Made by a program: the position numbers and the translations under genes. A stretch of DNA of 64,000 bases from Streptococcus mitis (GTDB lineage Bacteria > Bacillota > Bacilli > Lactobacillales > Streptococcaceae): contig NZ_CP012646.1 of NCBI RefSeq assembly GCF_001281025.1, positions 1,083,001-1,147,000 on the forward strand, read 5' to 3'. A model generated the notes under the pieces. It searched no databases. It saw nothing but the letters and a program-made list of their open reading frames with translations, and had not been told where the DNA came from. Below are positions 18,999 to 30,778 of this stretch, piece by piece (position 1 is the first letter of the stretch; the number at the start of each line of letters is the position of its first letter).

Positions 18999-19010
18999 GG
19001 GGGGGGGGGG
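18999..19010 (+). repeat. Homopolymer tract of 12 G
   Basis: Twelve consecutive G in an otherwise AT-rich gap, 258 bases upstream of the giant surface-protein start. Tracts of this length change length by slipped-strand replication. The first G completes an ATG that opens a 16-codon reading frame (MGGGGKYAYSENKHLMK) whose frame would depend on tract length. The likely promoter of the surface gene (19143-19170) is 130 bases downstream. Confidence 0.9.
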
Positions 19011-19142
19011 TAAATATGCGTATAGCGAGAACAAACACTTAATGAAATGAATAGTTATTAATTTTGCGTATTTTATTTTGTGATAAATTTATTATTAGTG
19101 GTTATTTCTACTTTTGCTGTGAAAGAAAACAGTGGATATCTG

Positions 19143-19170
19143 TTGATTTTTATTTAGAAAGTATTAAAAT
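19143..19170 (+). promoter_or_regulatory. Candidate promoter of the surface-protein gene
   Basis: TTGATT, 16 bases, TAAAAT. This leaves an untranslated leader of about 90 bases. Other weak boxes exist in this AT-rich region, so this is a moderate call. Confidence 0.45.
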
Positions 19171-19268
19171 AGTAAAATAGGCAATAATATACACAATTGC
19201 TTATGATTTAGTATATGTTTATTATTGTTTGATAAAAGAACTCAAAAAAATAATAAGGGAGAATAGAA

Positions 19269-22200
19269 GTGAAATTCGAAAAACGTCAAAAGTTTGCCAT
19301 TAGAAAATTCAGTGTCGGTGTGGCATCTGTTTTGATTGGGCAATTCTTTATTGGTGCTGTAGCCAATGCGCCAGTCGTACGCGCCAGTGAAGTGATAGGT
19401 GTCCATACGGAAAAGCAAAAGGACCCAGATGCTGAAGTAGCTCAACCCAAGGTAGAAGCAGCTACTGTAGACACTGATAAAAATCAAGTTGTTCCTAGAC
19501 CTGAGTCAGATCAGTCGGCAGAAAAACCAGTTGTAACTCAACCGTCAGTTGAAGCAAGCATTTCAAATTCAGAAAAAGCAGTTTCTACAGAAAAGGATCC
19601 AAAAGCCCAGCCAGAAATGCTGTCAAAAGAAGTGGCAGAGACTGTTCAGAAAGAATCCGATAAAAAACCGTTAGTAGAGGCTCCTCTGACGAAACTGGAG
19701 GAAAAGGAAGAGGTTACAAATCCTGACAAGGACCAGTTGGGAACAACAATCACTGAAGCAGAGGTAGTAACGAAGGAAGCAGAAAAATACCTGAGCGGTC
19801 TAACAGACTCAAATCAAAAAGCTGCCATCGAAGAAGCCTTGCGTCGCTCCAACCAACTTTTAACAGAGGCCAGAACTTCCCTCAAGTCAATAGATGTTTC
19901 AAATACAGCCTTTGAAACAGCACGTACCAATCTAGCAGAAGCCATCGAGGCAGTCTGGAACCAACTCAAAAAGATGGGGCATTCAGGCAATCTTAGTTAT
20001 ATGTTGGATGCAGAGACGACGAGTCAACCAGCTGTGCTAATCCCGACAACAGGGTCAAAAACGGTTTACTCCTACGGAGCAGCAACTGCACCTAAAGTCG
20101 AATTTGATATTTCTACCGATCTTGCACCATACTATGGTTCTAATTCTAGTCTATACTATGGAGTTAAAAATGGTTCAACTGTAAATGAAGATGCTCAAAA
20201 ATTAGGTTTAAAGATTATAGAAAAAGAGACTAGGAATCCGTCAGGGGATCGTGACTGGATTCTCGCCCTATCTGGAAATGTTCCAACTACGGTAGAGCCT
20301 GGTACTTACAATGTCGGCTTCACATATAACAATCAAACCTATACGACAAGTCTAATCATAAAATCAGTTAGTGAATTACCCTATATTACCGTAGAAAATG
20401 AGAGTGGCTATTCTACTGTTACTAAAGATGGACGTGACATAACATTAAGTTATAAAACAGGAACTAGCCGTATAGATCCTAAAACGCAAGTGGAATTGAC
20501 TCAAGGGGCCAAAGACTTAGGATTAACTTATGATTCTGCCAACCAAAGAATTTCAGGAAAAATAACTTTAGATAAGAGTATTAAGGAGGGTACTTATAAT
20601 ATTGGTTTAGTTTCTAAAGACGGTCAATATGAAAAGAGTATACCTCTAACTATTAGAAATCCTGGTACTTATGTAATAAATACAGCACGAGCTAGTCGGT
20701 ATTCTTTTAATCCTAGTGCTGCAAGCGGTTCAGATGAAGGTTTGGTTATTCCTACAACAACCTTTGGTTATGCTGTAGGTTATGATAGTGAAACTGTCAG
20801 AAATTATAATCCAAATGTCCTATATGGTTCTGATAGTAGAAATTCCAATGATTTAGAAAGTACAGACACTATAAGAACAATTAAAGATGCCAAAAAAGAT
20901 ACGCTTCATTACTATACAGAGTTTGGATTAAGATTTAGCGATTCTTCTGTTTCTCTGGATAAGGTAAGGATTGATAAATTTGAACGTATAGATACCAATG
21001 CAGATGTAGCATACGAACTAGTCGATGTTTCTAAATTAGAATCTGGCAATGATTGGCAAGCTGATTCTTATTCTGTCGATAGACTTCCTTATCGAGTACG
21101 TTTTACAAAACTGCCTAAACAGCAAGCCAACTTTACAATTAAGTTTAAAACGACAGATAGTTTTGGAACTGAAAAACTATTTACAGTTCCAGTCAGGACG
21201 GAGGAACGTTCAGTTGCTAATAACAGTGATTATCGATTAAATAATTACTTAACCCATGCAGATGTTTTGTTTCATGCGGATAAGCTTTATCAAGTAAAAA
21301 ATCCAACACCAGTTGCAGTTCCTAAATCTACTGCCCTTCAAAAATTAGGTGAGTTAGTACTAAATAAAGAAAATGCAGAGTTGATGGACATAAATGCTCC
21401 TGAGGGAGTTAGCATTACAAGAAGTGCAGAAGATCCAACTAAATACGTCATTACCAAAAGAGATGGAGTAATCTTACCTATCGGTGTTCATAAGATTACA
21501 GCAAAGGCTAAGGATGGACACTATGGAGAAGATGCTCCGGTACGGGAATTTACTTTTGAAGTAATGGACGGCCTAAATCCTATTTCCAATCAAAGTTGGC
21601 AAGAAGGACAAGCTATCCCAACTATTCCTGTTTCGATGACAAATGGTAGTAAGATTACGAGTCTATCAGTTGAGGCTGATGGAGAACATCTCTACCTAAG
21701 TCCTAATGCTGACAATACAGGTCTAACAGGTTATGCTTTAAAACATACAGATGCACCACAAACAGCGATTGTAACAGCTACTTATACCAATAATGAAGGT
21801 CAAAGTCGTCAGATTAAGACCAGCTTTACTTATACAGTTACACCTCCACCAGTTTCTGATTTAACTTTATCTGTAACGAATGATAAGCAAACAGTTTCAG
21901 AAGGAACTAAATTTGCAGATATGGTTGTGACAGCAACTGAAGGGGCTACAGTTTCAGTAGGAACACTGCCAGATGGTGTTATGTATGATAGCAATAGCAA
22001 AACATTATCAGGCACTGGATTATATGAAGGACATTATGTGATTCCGGTTACTGCTACAAAAGATGGAGTTTCCATTACTAAAGTAGTCGATTTGACAGTA
22101 ACGCCAGGAAACTTTAATGTTCCAGCAGTTGATTACACGTTTACAGCAGGTGAATCAATACCACCGATTACTCTTAAAATTCCTAAAAATGCGACAGTAA

Positions 22201-25200
22201 GTTATACAAGTGGAAGTTTACCAAGTGGTTTAAGTTGGTCTTCAGATAATAAAACTATAACAGGAACTCCAACTCAAGTAGGTAAGTTTCAAACATATGC
22301 TTATGTATATAGAACTGACAAATCGGGAAATAACCAATATGCCTATGCGTATGTCAATATCACAGTAAAAAGTGTTCCTTTAGACTTTTCAATTCCAGAC
22401 AATAAAAAAGAAGTGAAAGTTTTGGATGAACTTCCTTCGATTAAGTTGAAAGCGGATGGAGCCTTGTTAACAATCACTTCTGGAGAACTTCCTCCAGGTG
22501 TAAACTATGATGCTGCTACGAAAACTGTTTCAGGAACTCCTACAAAAGTAGGAACCTATACAGCAACATTCACAGCAACAAGTCCGACAATTAGTGGGAA
22601 TTCAACAGCAAGCGCAACCTTAACGATTAATGTAACATCACGTGATTTAACTGTAACGGTTGATAATAAGGAACAAGAGAAGACAGTTCTAACTGCTATA
22701 GACAATGTAGTACTGACTCCTTCTGACAGTAAAGCAAGATTAGAAGTTGATACAAGTCAACTTCCACCAGGAGTTACTTATGATTCAGCAAGTAGAACAA
22801 TTTCTGGAACACCATCTAAAGTGGGAGAGTACTTAATTCCATATAAAGCTACTTTCCCAGAAATGGCAGAATCTCCAGTTGCAGGTGGGCATATTAAAAT
22901 TAATGTTCGCCCACTTCCTGTAAGTATTAATGTTACAGAAAAAGAACAAACGATTCGTCTGGGTGAAACTATTAAAAATATGGTGGTTTCTCACAGTGAA
23001 CATTCAAGTTTAGGTGCTCGTTATCTAAGCGTAGATTTACCGGAAACAGACTTAGACTCATATCTTGAATCAACTGCAGGTTTAAATTATAATGCTGCAA
23101 CGCATACAATTAGTGGAACTCCAACCAAGCCTGGTGTTTATAAAGTTCGTTTAAAAGCAACATTGGATTCTGAAACATTAGGTAAAGGTAGTGCAGAAGA
23201 GATTATCACTGTAACGGTAGTAGATGATCCAGTATCATTAGACATTAAAAATGATCGTCAAATGATTGCGCTAGGAAAAACTGATCTTCGTCCAATTACG
23301 TTTACAGTACCAGCAGGTGCTACATTAACGGTTGATAAGACCAAACTTCCAGATGGTGTAACATACGATGAATCTGCTAAGACTATTTCAGGAACACCAA
23401 CAATAGCTGGAGCATTTGATATACCAGTAACGGTGATAAATGCAGGTAAAACTAAATCAATTACCAAAGATATCACCATAGATGTTGTAGACTTAACACC
23501 AGCTACACCAACTGTAACTGTGGCAGAAAACAATGATGGAACGCATACAGTTACGATTTCACAACCAGGTGGACAACCAGTATCAACCGTTATTAAAAAT
23601 GGTAAAGATGGTGAGACTCCAAAAGTTAAAGTAGACCGTGATGAAACTAAGAAAGAAACGACATTAACGTTCTATAGTGACAAGAATGCCAATAATCAGT
23701 TTGACGAAGGAACAGATACAGTTCTAGGCACATCCGTGATTAAAGATGGACAAGACGGAGCAGCTGGACCAAAAGGTGAAAAAGGTGAAACTGGAGTAGC
23801 TGGGCCAAAAGGTGACAAGGGTGACCAAGGTATTCAAGGTGAACGTGGGCAAGATGGAGCTCAAGGTTTACCAGGACAAAACGGCAGAGACGGGAAGGAT
23901 ATCTTAAGTGGCGCAAATGCACCAAAAGCCCAAGATGGAAAAGATGGCGACACATTCATCAATACAACAACAGGAGATGTCCTTGTTAAGAAAGATGGAG
24001 AGTGGAAACCAGCAGGAAATATCAAGGGAGCAAAAGGTGATAAAGGTGAAGCTGGAGTAGCCGGCCGTGACGGAAAAGACGGCTTTACACCAGAAGTAAG
24101 TGTAGTGACAAATCCAGATGGAAGTCATACAATTTCAATTACTCAACCAGATGGTAAAGAACCAATTGCAACAACGGTTAAAAATGGAGAAAACGGAAAA
24201 GATGGACGTTCTCCAAGAATTGAACTAAAACCAATTTATCCTGCACAACCTCGAAGCGCTAGAAGAGCAAGAAGTGTGGATGAGGATCTTGCAACTACTC
24301 AACCAGCAACGGAGCCAATTGGCGTTCATATTACAGTTTATTACGATAATGATAATACTTTGACCTATACTGCTGGAGATACTTTGATTAGTGAGGAAGA
24401 TATCTATAACGGAGTAGATGGTCGTGACGGTCGTAATGGTATTGATGGTAAATCAGCGATAATTGAAACAAGAGAAAACTCTGATGGAAGCCATACAATT
24501 ATTATTACCAACCCAGATGGATCAAAACGTGAGATTGTAGTGAAAAATGGCCAAGACGGTAAATCTCCTACAATTGAAACGAAAGAGAATCTAGATGGAA
24601 GTCATACAATTGTCATCACAAATCCAGATGGAACAAAACAAGAAATTGTAGTGAAAAATGGTAAAGACGGAAAAGATGGACGTGATGGTAAGGATGGAAC
24701 ATGTAATTGTGCTGTGAATCCAACCCCTGTACAACCAGGAAATACTGGAACAATACCACCAGAACAACCGAAACCAGAATCGGGAAGAATTACACCACCA
24801 TCAGAACAACCGGAATCAAAACCGAAGCCGAAGCCAGAAACAAATAAACCAAACACTCCGGGCGTAGGCACTCCAAATACAGGAACACCTGAAAACGGCA
24901 AACCGGATATTCCAGGAGAAAGTACTCCAAATACAGGGAAGCCAGGAACGGACAAGTCAGGAACAGGCATCCCAAGTACAAATAATCAAAATGTACTTGA
25001 ATCACATACCTCTGACACTGTTGAGATTCCAAACACAGTTCCAGTAACATCTGAAACAAATACTCAAATCCCAGATTATGGAACTTCTGGAATGACGAAT
25101 CATACAAGAGTAGCCTTACCGAATACTGGAAGTCAAACAGATGTCATTTCAATTCTTTTAGGAAGTGGAATCTTACTTACTCTTTATGTAGCCAAAAGAA

Positions 25201-25211
25201 AAGAAGACTAG
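19269..25211 (+). CDS. Giant cell-wall-anchored surface protein (YSIRK, Ig-like and collagen-like modules, LPNTG)
   Basis: 1980-residue adhesin-like protein starting at GTG with AGGGAG upstream. A YSIRK-type signal (FAIRKFSVGVASVLIG, cut probable after Ala39) leads into a charged Glu/Lys/Val-rich stalk and a helical segment (about 165-240). A non-repetitive region (about 245-850) could hold the ligand-binding domain. Six He_PIG-type Ig-like repeats follow (about 857-1405), each with LPxGVxYD..KTxSGTPTxxG. Next come Asp-Gly-rich and collagen-like Gly-X-Y stretches (about 1495-1545 and around 1590) with four copies of a DGSHTI.I..PDG module. A CNC motif (Cys1812, Cys1814), a Pro-rich wall-spanning region and the sortase signal LPNTG (1950-1954) with tail complete it. 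It is monocistronic. Confidence 0.93.
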   Translation: MKFEKRQKFAIRKFSVGVASVLIGQFFIGAVANAPVVRASEVIGVHTEKQKDPDAEVAQPKVEAATVDTDKNQVVPRPESDQSAEKPVVTQPSVEASISNSEKAVSTEKDPKAQPEMLSKEVAETVQKESDKKPLVEAPLTKLEEKEEVTNPDKDQLGTTITEAEVVTKEAEKYLSGLTDSNQKAAIEEALRRSNQLLTEARTSLKSIDVSNTAFETARTNLAEAIEAVWNQLKKMGHSGNLSYMLDAETTSQPAVLIPTTGSKTVYSYGAATAPKVEFDISTDLAPYYGSNSSLYYGVKNGSTVNEDAQKLGLKIIEKETRNPSGDRDWILALSGNVPTTVEPGTYNVGFTYNNQTYTTSLIIKSVSELPYITVENESGYSTVTKDGRDITLSYKTGTSRIDPKTQVELTQGAKDLGLTYDSANQRISGKITLDKSIKEGTYNIGLVSKDGQYEKSIPLTIRNPGTYVINTARASRYSFNPSAASGSDEGLVIPTTTFGYAVGYDSETVRNYNPNVLYGSDSRNSNDLESTDTIRTIKDAKKDTLHYYTEFGLRFSDSSVSLDKVRIDKFERIDTNADVAYELVDVSKLESGNDWQADSYSVDRLPYRVRFTKLPKQQANFTIKFKTTDSFGTEKLFTVPVRTEERSVANNSDYRLNNYLTHADVLFHADKLYQVKNPTPVAVPKSTALQKLGELVLNKENAELMDINAPEGVSITRSAEDPTKYVITKRDGVILPIGVHKITAKAKDGHYGEDAPVREFTFEVMDGLNPISNQSWQEGQAIPTIPVSMTNGSKITSLSVEADGEHLYLSPNADNTGLTGYALKHTDAPQTAIVTATYTNNEGQSRQIKTSFTYTVTPPPVSDLTLSVTNDKQTVSEGTKFADMVVTATEGATVSVGTLPDGVMYDSNSKTLSGTGLYEGHYVIPVTATKDGVSITKVVDLTVTPGNFNVPAVDYTFTAGESIPPITLKIPKNATVSYTSGSLPSGLSWSSDNKTITGTPTQVGKFQTYAYVYRTDKSGNNQYAYAYVNITVKSVPLDFSIPDNKKEVKVLDELPSIKLKADGALLTITSGELPPGVNYDAATKTVSGTPTKVGTYTATFTATSPTISGNSTASATLTINVTSRDLTVTVDNKEQEKTVLTAIDNVVLTPSDSKARLEVDTSQLPPGVTYDSASRTISGTPSKVGEYLIPYKATFPEMAESPVAGGHIKINVRPLPVSINVTEKEQTIRLGETIKNMVVSHSEHSSLGARYLSVDLPETDLDSYLESTAGLNYNAATHTISGTPTKPGVYKVRLKATLDSETLGKGSAEEIITVTVVDDPVSLDIKNDRQMIALGKTDLRPITFTVPAGATLTVDKTKLPDGVTYDESAKTISGTPTIAGAFDIPVTVINAGKTKSITKDITIDVVDLTPATPTVTVAENNDGTHTVTISQPGGQPVSTVIKNGKDGETPKVKVDRDETKKETTLTFYSDKNANNQFDEGTDTVLGTSVIKDGQDGAAGPKGEKGETGVAGPKGDKGDQGIQGERGQDGAQGLPGQNGRDGKDILSGANAPKAQDGKDGDTFINTTTGDVLVKKDGEWKPAGNIKGAKGDKGEAGVAGRDGKDGFTPEVSVVTNPDGSHTISITQPDGKEPIATTVKNGENGKDGRSPRIELKPIYPAQPRSARRARSVDEDLATTQPATEPIGVHITVYYDNDNTLTYTAGDTLISEEDIYNGVDGRDGRNGIDGKSAIIETRENSDGSHTIIITNPDGSKREIVVKNGQDGKSPTIETKENLDGSHTIVITNPDGTKQEIVVKNGKDGKDGRDGKDGTCNCAVNPTPVQPGNTGTIPPEQPKPESGRITPPSEQPESKPKPKPETNKPNTPGVGTPNTGTPENGKPDIPGESTPNTGKPGTDKSGTGIPSTNNQNVLESHTSDTVEIPNTVPVTSETNTQIPDYGTSGMTNHTRVALPNTGSQTDVISILLGSGILLTLYVAKRKED

Positions 25212-25363
25212 AAGCTAAATTTTTCGCTCTTAGTTTATCAAAAGTAGGAATGGAGTATAAAAGGTGTAAATCCTTCAGATGCTTACTTGCTTTTATTGGC
25301 TTAAGATAGTTAATTATGGTTACCAGACTGTAGGTGTTCCATAATAAGAATAGTGCTATAAGA

Positions 25364-25414
25364 GCTAATCCTCCGATATGCTAGATGAAAGTGGTGTATC
25401 GGAGGATATTTTTA
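25364..25414 (+). terminator. Terminator downstream of the surface-protein gene
   Basis: GCTAATCCTCCGATA and TATCGGAGGATATTTTTAGC form a long stem with an internal T run, about 150 bases after the stop. The 443-base gap to the peptidase gene holds this hairpin and a BOX-like remnant, and no gene that I can support. Confidence 0.7.
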
Positions 25415-25427
25415 GCTTCTCCTTGCT

Positions 25428-25473
25428 GTACGCCTAGCTACCTTGTTTGCTCTTTGATTTTTATTGAGTATAA
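25428..25473 (-). repeat. Degenerate boxC-like fragment
   Basis: TACGCCTAGCTACCTTGTTTGC followed by TCTTTGATTTTTATTGAGTATAA resembles the boxC end of the complete BOX element at 49866-50022 with several mismatches. No boxA or boxB accompanies it, so it is a decayed or solo piece. Confidence 0.6.
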
Positions 25474-25654
25474 ATTTTTCACGAGATGATGATGTGAGAA
25501 GTTTGTTATAAGTAAAAGCTTTTAGAACTCTGTTATCTAAAGTCTAAAAGATTAGAATTGTCAAAACAATCTGTCTAGGCTTGATTTTATGGCTTATTTA
25601 CTATAAAATGAGAAGGAAAAACGTCAAACTTTTATATTGCAAATAGGAGAAAAC

Positions 25655-26941
25655 ATGGCAAAAACATTAAAACGTCCTGAGGTTTTATCACCTGCAGGAA
25701 CTTTAGAGAAGCTAAAAGTAGCTGTTCAATATGGAGCAGATGCTGTCTTTATCGGTGGTCAGGCCTATGGTCTTCGTAGCCGTGCCGGAAACTTTACTTT
25801 CGAACAGATGGAAGAAGGCGTACAGTTTGCGGCCAAGTATGGTGCTAAGGTTTATGTGGCTGCCAATATGGTTATGCACGAAGGAAATGAGGCTGGTGCT
25901 GGTGAGTGGTTCCGTAAACTACGTGATATCGGGATTGCAGCAGTTATCGTATCTGACCCAGCTTTGATTATGATTGCGGCGACTGAAGCACCAGGTCTTG
26001 AAATCCACCTTTCTACCCAAGCAAGTGCCACCAACTATGAAACTCTTGAGTTCTGGAAAGAACTGGGCTTGACTCGTGTCGTTTTGGCGCGTGAGGTTTC
26101 AATGGAAGAATTGGCAGAAATTCGCAAACGTACAGACGTTGAGATTGAAGCCTTTGTTCATGGAGCTATGTGTATTTCCTACTCAGGTCGCTGTACGCTT
26201 TCAAATCACATGAGTATGCGTGATGCTAACCGTGGTGGTTGCTCTCAGTCTTGCCGTTGGAAGTACGACCTTTACGATATGCCATTTGGGAAGGAACGTA
26301 AGAGTCTTAAAGGTGAAATTCCTGAAGAATTTTCAATGTCAGCCGTTGATATGTCTATGATTGACCATATCCCAGATATGATTGAAAACGGTGTGGACAG
26401 TCTGAAGATCGAAGGACGCATGAAGTCTATTCACTATGTTTCAACAGTAACTAACTGTTATAAGGCGGCTGTTGATGCTTATCTAGAGAGTCCAGAGAAG
26501 TTTGAAGCTATCAAGCAAGACTTGATTGATGAGATGTGGAAGGTTGCCCAACGTGAATTAGCAACAGGTTTCTACTATGGTACACCATCTGAAAATGAGC
26601 AGTTGTTTGGTGCTCGTCGTAAAATTCCTGAGTATAAGTTTGTCGCTGAAGTGGTTTCTTACGATGATGCGACACAAACAGCAACCATTCGCCAACGGAA
26701 CGTCATTAACGAAGGGGACCAAGTTGAGTTTTATGGTCCAGGTTTCCGTCATTTTGAGACTTATATCGAAGATTTGCATGATGCTAAAGGAAATAAGATC
26801 GATCGTGCTCCTAATCCAATGGAACTCTTGACTATCAAGGTTCCACAACCTGTTCAAGCTGGAGACATGGTTCGAGCTCTTAAAGAAGGTCTTATCAATC
26901 TTTATAAGGAAGATGGAACCAGCGTCACAGTTCGTGCTTAA
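25655..26941 (+). CDS. U32-family peptidase / tRNA hydroxylation protein (TrhP-like)
   Basis: 428-residue U32 protein. The signature EAFVHGAMCISYSGRCTLSNH and the following cluster NRGGCSQSCRW carry the four conserved cysteines that coordinate an iron-sulfur centre in this family. Characterised relatives (TrhP/YegQ) act in 5-hydroxyuridine formation in tRNA, while older work described collagenase activity (PrtC). The N-terminus is a TIM-barrel-like domain, and the C-terminus (about 340-428) is a small beta domain. The ATG at 25655 has AGGAG upstream and was chosen over an earlier TTG. It is followed by a 313-base gap before the atp operon. Confidence 0.9.
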   Translation: MAKTLKRPEVLSPAGTLEKLKVAVQYGADAVFIGGQAYGLRSRAGNFTFEQMEEGVQFAAKYGAKVYVAANMVMHEGNEAGAGEWFRKLRDIGIAAVIVSDPALIMIAATEAPGLEIHLSTQASATNYETLEFWKELGLTRVVLAREVSMEELAEIRKRTDVEIEAFVHGAMCISYSGRCTLSNHMSMRDANRGGCSQSCRWKYDLYDMPFGKERKSLKGEIPEEFSMSAVDMSMIDHIPDMIENGVDSLKIEGRMKSIHYVSTVTNCYKAAVDAYLESPEKFEAIKQDLIDEMWKVAQRELATGFYYGTPSENEQLFGARRKIPEYKFVAEVVSYDDATQTATIRQRNVINEGDQVEFYGPGFRHFETYIEDLHDAKGNKIDRAPNPMELLTIKVPQPVQAGDMVRALKEGLINLYKEDGTSVTVRA

Positions 26942-27032
26942 TAAACATGTAGGAGACGAAAGTTTTCTAGTTGCTTTCCCTTTAATCCTATTTACTAAAA
27001 GAACATTAGGTTAAAAAAATATATTAATTTCC

Positions 27033-27060
27033 ATCCGAGATTTCATCTCGGATTTTTCAT
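27033..27060 (+). terminator. Terminator after the U32 peptidase gene
   Basis: ATCCGAGAT and ATCTCGGAT form a perfect stem with a two-base loop and TTTTTC tail. Confidence 0.88.
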
Positions 27061-27160
27061 TATTTTTCAGAAAGACCTAGATAATGGACGGATTTATTAC
27101 AAGTTTTTTCCAAAGTTTTCTATATAATAAGCTAAAAAATAGTAAAATTGTAAATAATTT

Positions 27161-27177
27161 TCATTAAACGCTTTCAA
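27161..27177 (-). promoter_or_regulatory. Candidate cre (CcpA) site upstream of the atp promoter
   Basis: Read on the minus strand, TTGAAAGCGTTTAAT fits the cre core WTGNAANCGNWNNCW at all but one position. It lies about 14 bases before the -35 box. The match is short and one base off, so it is only a candidate. Confidence 0.3.
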
Positions 27178-27190
27178 CGTAAGTAAAAAG

Positions 27191-27219
27191 TTGACAAATC
27201 CAATTTTTAGGACTAAACT
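27191..27219 (+). promoter_or_regulatory. Promoter of the ATP synthase operon
   Basis: TTGACA, 17 bases, TAAACT. The leader to the atpE ATG is about 30 bases and ends in AAAAGGAG. Confidence 0.8.
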
Positions 27220-27254
27220 AAGTAAGTAAATTTTAATTAAAAGGAGAATTCGTC

Positions 27255-27455
27255 ATGAATTTAACATTTTTCGGTCTATGTCTTGCCTGTATGGGTGTAT
27301 CTCTTGGTGAAGGTATGTTGATGAACGGTTTGTTGAAATCAGTTGCTCGCCAACCAGATATCATCTCAGAACTACGTAGTTTGATGATCCTAGGGGTTGC
27401 CTTTATTGAAGGTACTTTCTTCGTTACTCTTGTCTTTTCATTTATCATCAAATAA
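27255..27455 (+). CDS. atpE: F1Fo ATP synthase subunit c
   Basis: 66-residue hairpin of two membrane helices that forms the proton-driven ring. The essential carboxylate is the Glu in helix 2 ([10 protein letters not shown], about residue 53). It is the first gene of the operon, in the streptococcal order c-a-b-delta-alpha-gamma-beta-epsilon, where c precedes a. In streptococci this enzyme mainly pumps protons out to keep cytoplasmic pH up. AAAGGAG precedes the ATG. Confidence 0.96.
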   Translation: MNLTFFGLCLACMGVSLGEGMLMNGLLKSVARQPDIISELRSLMILGVAFIEGTFFVTLVFSFIIK

Positions 27456-27488
27456 AAGAAGTATAAATTGAAAAAGGGAGGATTTTAG

Positions 27489-28199
27489 ATGGAAGAAAGT
27501 ATTAATCCAACCATCAATATTGGTCCTGTTACCTTTAATTTAACCATAGTAGTTTTGACTTTGTTGACTGTAGCACTTATTTTTGGCTTTATTTATTGGG
27601 CAACTCGAAATATGACTTTGAGACCCACAGGAAAACAAAATGTATTAGAGTATTTATTTGATTTTGTTGTTGGATTTACAAAATCAAACCTTGGTCCAAT
27701 GATAAAGGATTATTCTCTCTTTTATTTCTGTTTATTCCTATTTATGGCCATTGCAAATAATATTGGCTTAATGGCTAGAATTCAGACTACAGATGGTGTA
27801 AATCTTTGGACCTCACCAACAGCAAATTTGTCATTTGACTTGGTCTTGTCTTTTACAATTATCTTAATGACACACGTAGAAGGAATTCGTCGTCGTGGAA
27901 TCAAAAAGTATTTAAAAGCATTTGTAACACCAGGTTTTATGACACCAATGAATCTCTTGGAAGAAGTTACCAATCTCCTTTCACTTGCATTGCGGGTATT
28001 TGGTAATATCTTTGCAGGGGAAGTGATGGCAAGTATGTTAGTCCTACTTTCTCATCAGGCCTTCTATTGGTACCCTATTGCTTTTGGAACAAATCTAATC
28101 TGGACTGCATTTTCTGTTTTTATTTCTTGTGTACAAGCATATGTATTTACATTGTTATCTTCAATGTACCTAGGAAATAAAATTAATGATGAAGAATAG
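27489..28199 (+). CDS. atpB: F1Fo ATP synthase subunit a
   Basis: 236-residue membrane subunit forming the proton half-channels beside the c ring. The conserved Arg needed for proton transfer lies in [15 protein letters not shown] (about residue 170). Five or six helices are visible. GGGAGG precedes the ATG. Confidence 0.96.
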   Translation: MEESINPTINIGPVTFNLTIVVLTLLTVALIFGFIYWATRNMTLRPTGKQNVLEYLFDFVVGFTKSNLGPMIKDYSLFYFCLFLFMAIANNIGLMARIQTTDGVNLWTSPTANLSFDLVLSFTIILMTHVEGIRRRGIKKYLKAFVTPGFMTPMNLLEEVTNLLSLALRVFGNIFAGEVMASMLVLLSHQAFYWYPIAFGTNLIWTAFSVFISCVQAYVFTLLSSMYLGNKINDEE

Positions 28200-28212
28200 A
28201 AAGGAGTAGTTT

Positions 28213-28706
28213 ATGAATGTAACAGTAGGTGAATTACTTGGTGATTTTATACTAATCGCTGGTTCCTTTATTCTCTTGCTAGTCTTGGTTAAGAAATATG
28301 CTTGGTCAAATTTGACTAGTATTTTCGAACAAAGAGCAGAAAAAATTGCAGCAGATATTGACGGAGCTGAACAAGCACGTCAAAAAGCAGAAGTATTGGC
28401 TCAAAAACGCGAAGATGAATTGGCTGGTAGCCGTAAAGAAGCTAAGACAATCATTGAGAATGCGAAAGAAACAGCTGAGAAAAGCAAAGCTAGTATTTTA
28501 GCAGATGCTAAGCTAGAAGCAGGACGCTTGAAAGAAAAAGCGAACCAAGAAATTGCTCAAAATAAAGCTGAAGCTTTACAAAGCGTTAAGGGTGAGGTAG
28601 CAGATTTGACAATCAGCCTGGCTGGTAAAATCATCTCACAAAACCTTGACGGTCATGCCCATAAAGAACTCATTGATCAGTATATCGATCAGTTAGGAGA
28701 AGCTTA

Positions 28707-28707
<1 letters not shown>
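28213..28707 (+). CDS. atpF: F1Fo ATP synthase subunit b
   Basis: 164-residue peripheral-stalk subunit. One N-terminal helix (about 8-27) anchors it and a long Lys/Glu/Ala-rich coiled coil (about 30-150) reaches up to F1. The stop codon shares one base with the atpH start, so the genes are coupled. Confidence 0.95.
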
Positions 28708-30763
<2,056 letters not shown>

Positions 30764-30778
30764 GAATAGAGGTGTCAG

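Noticed and set aside
23730..24700. Regularly spaced short repeats in the surface gene, looked at as a possible CRISPR
   Set aside because: The repeats are in-frame codons for Gly-X-Y and DGSHTI modules with no unique spacers and no cas genes.
24602..25107. Two antisense frames under the Pro-rich region of the surface protein
   Set aside because: They reflect the repetitive low-complexity codons on the other strand and do not look like proteins.
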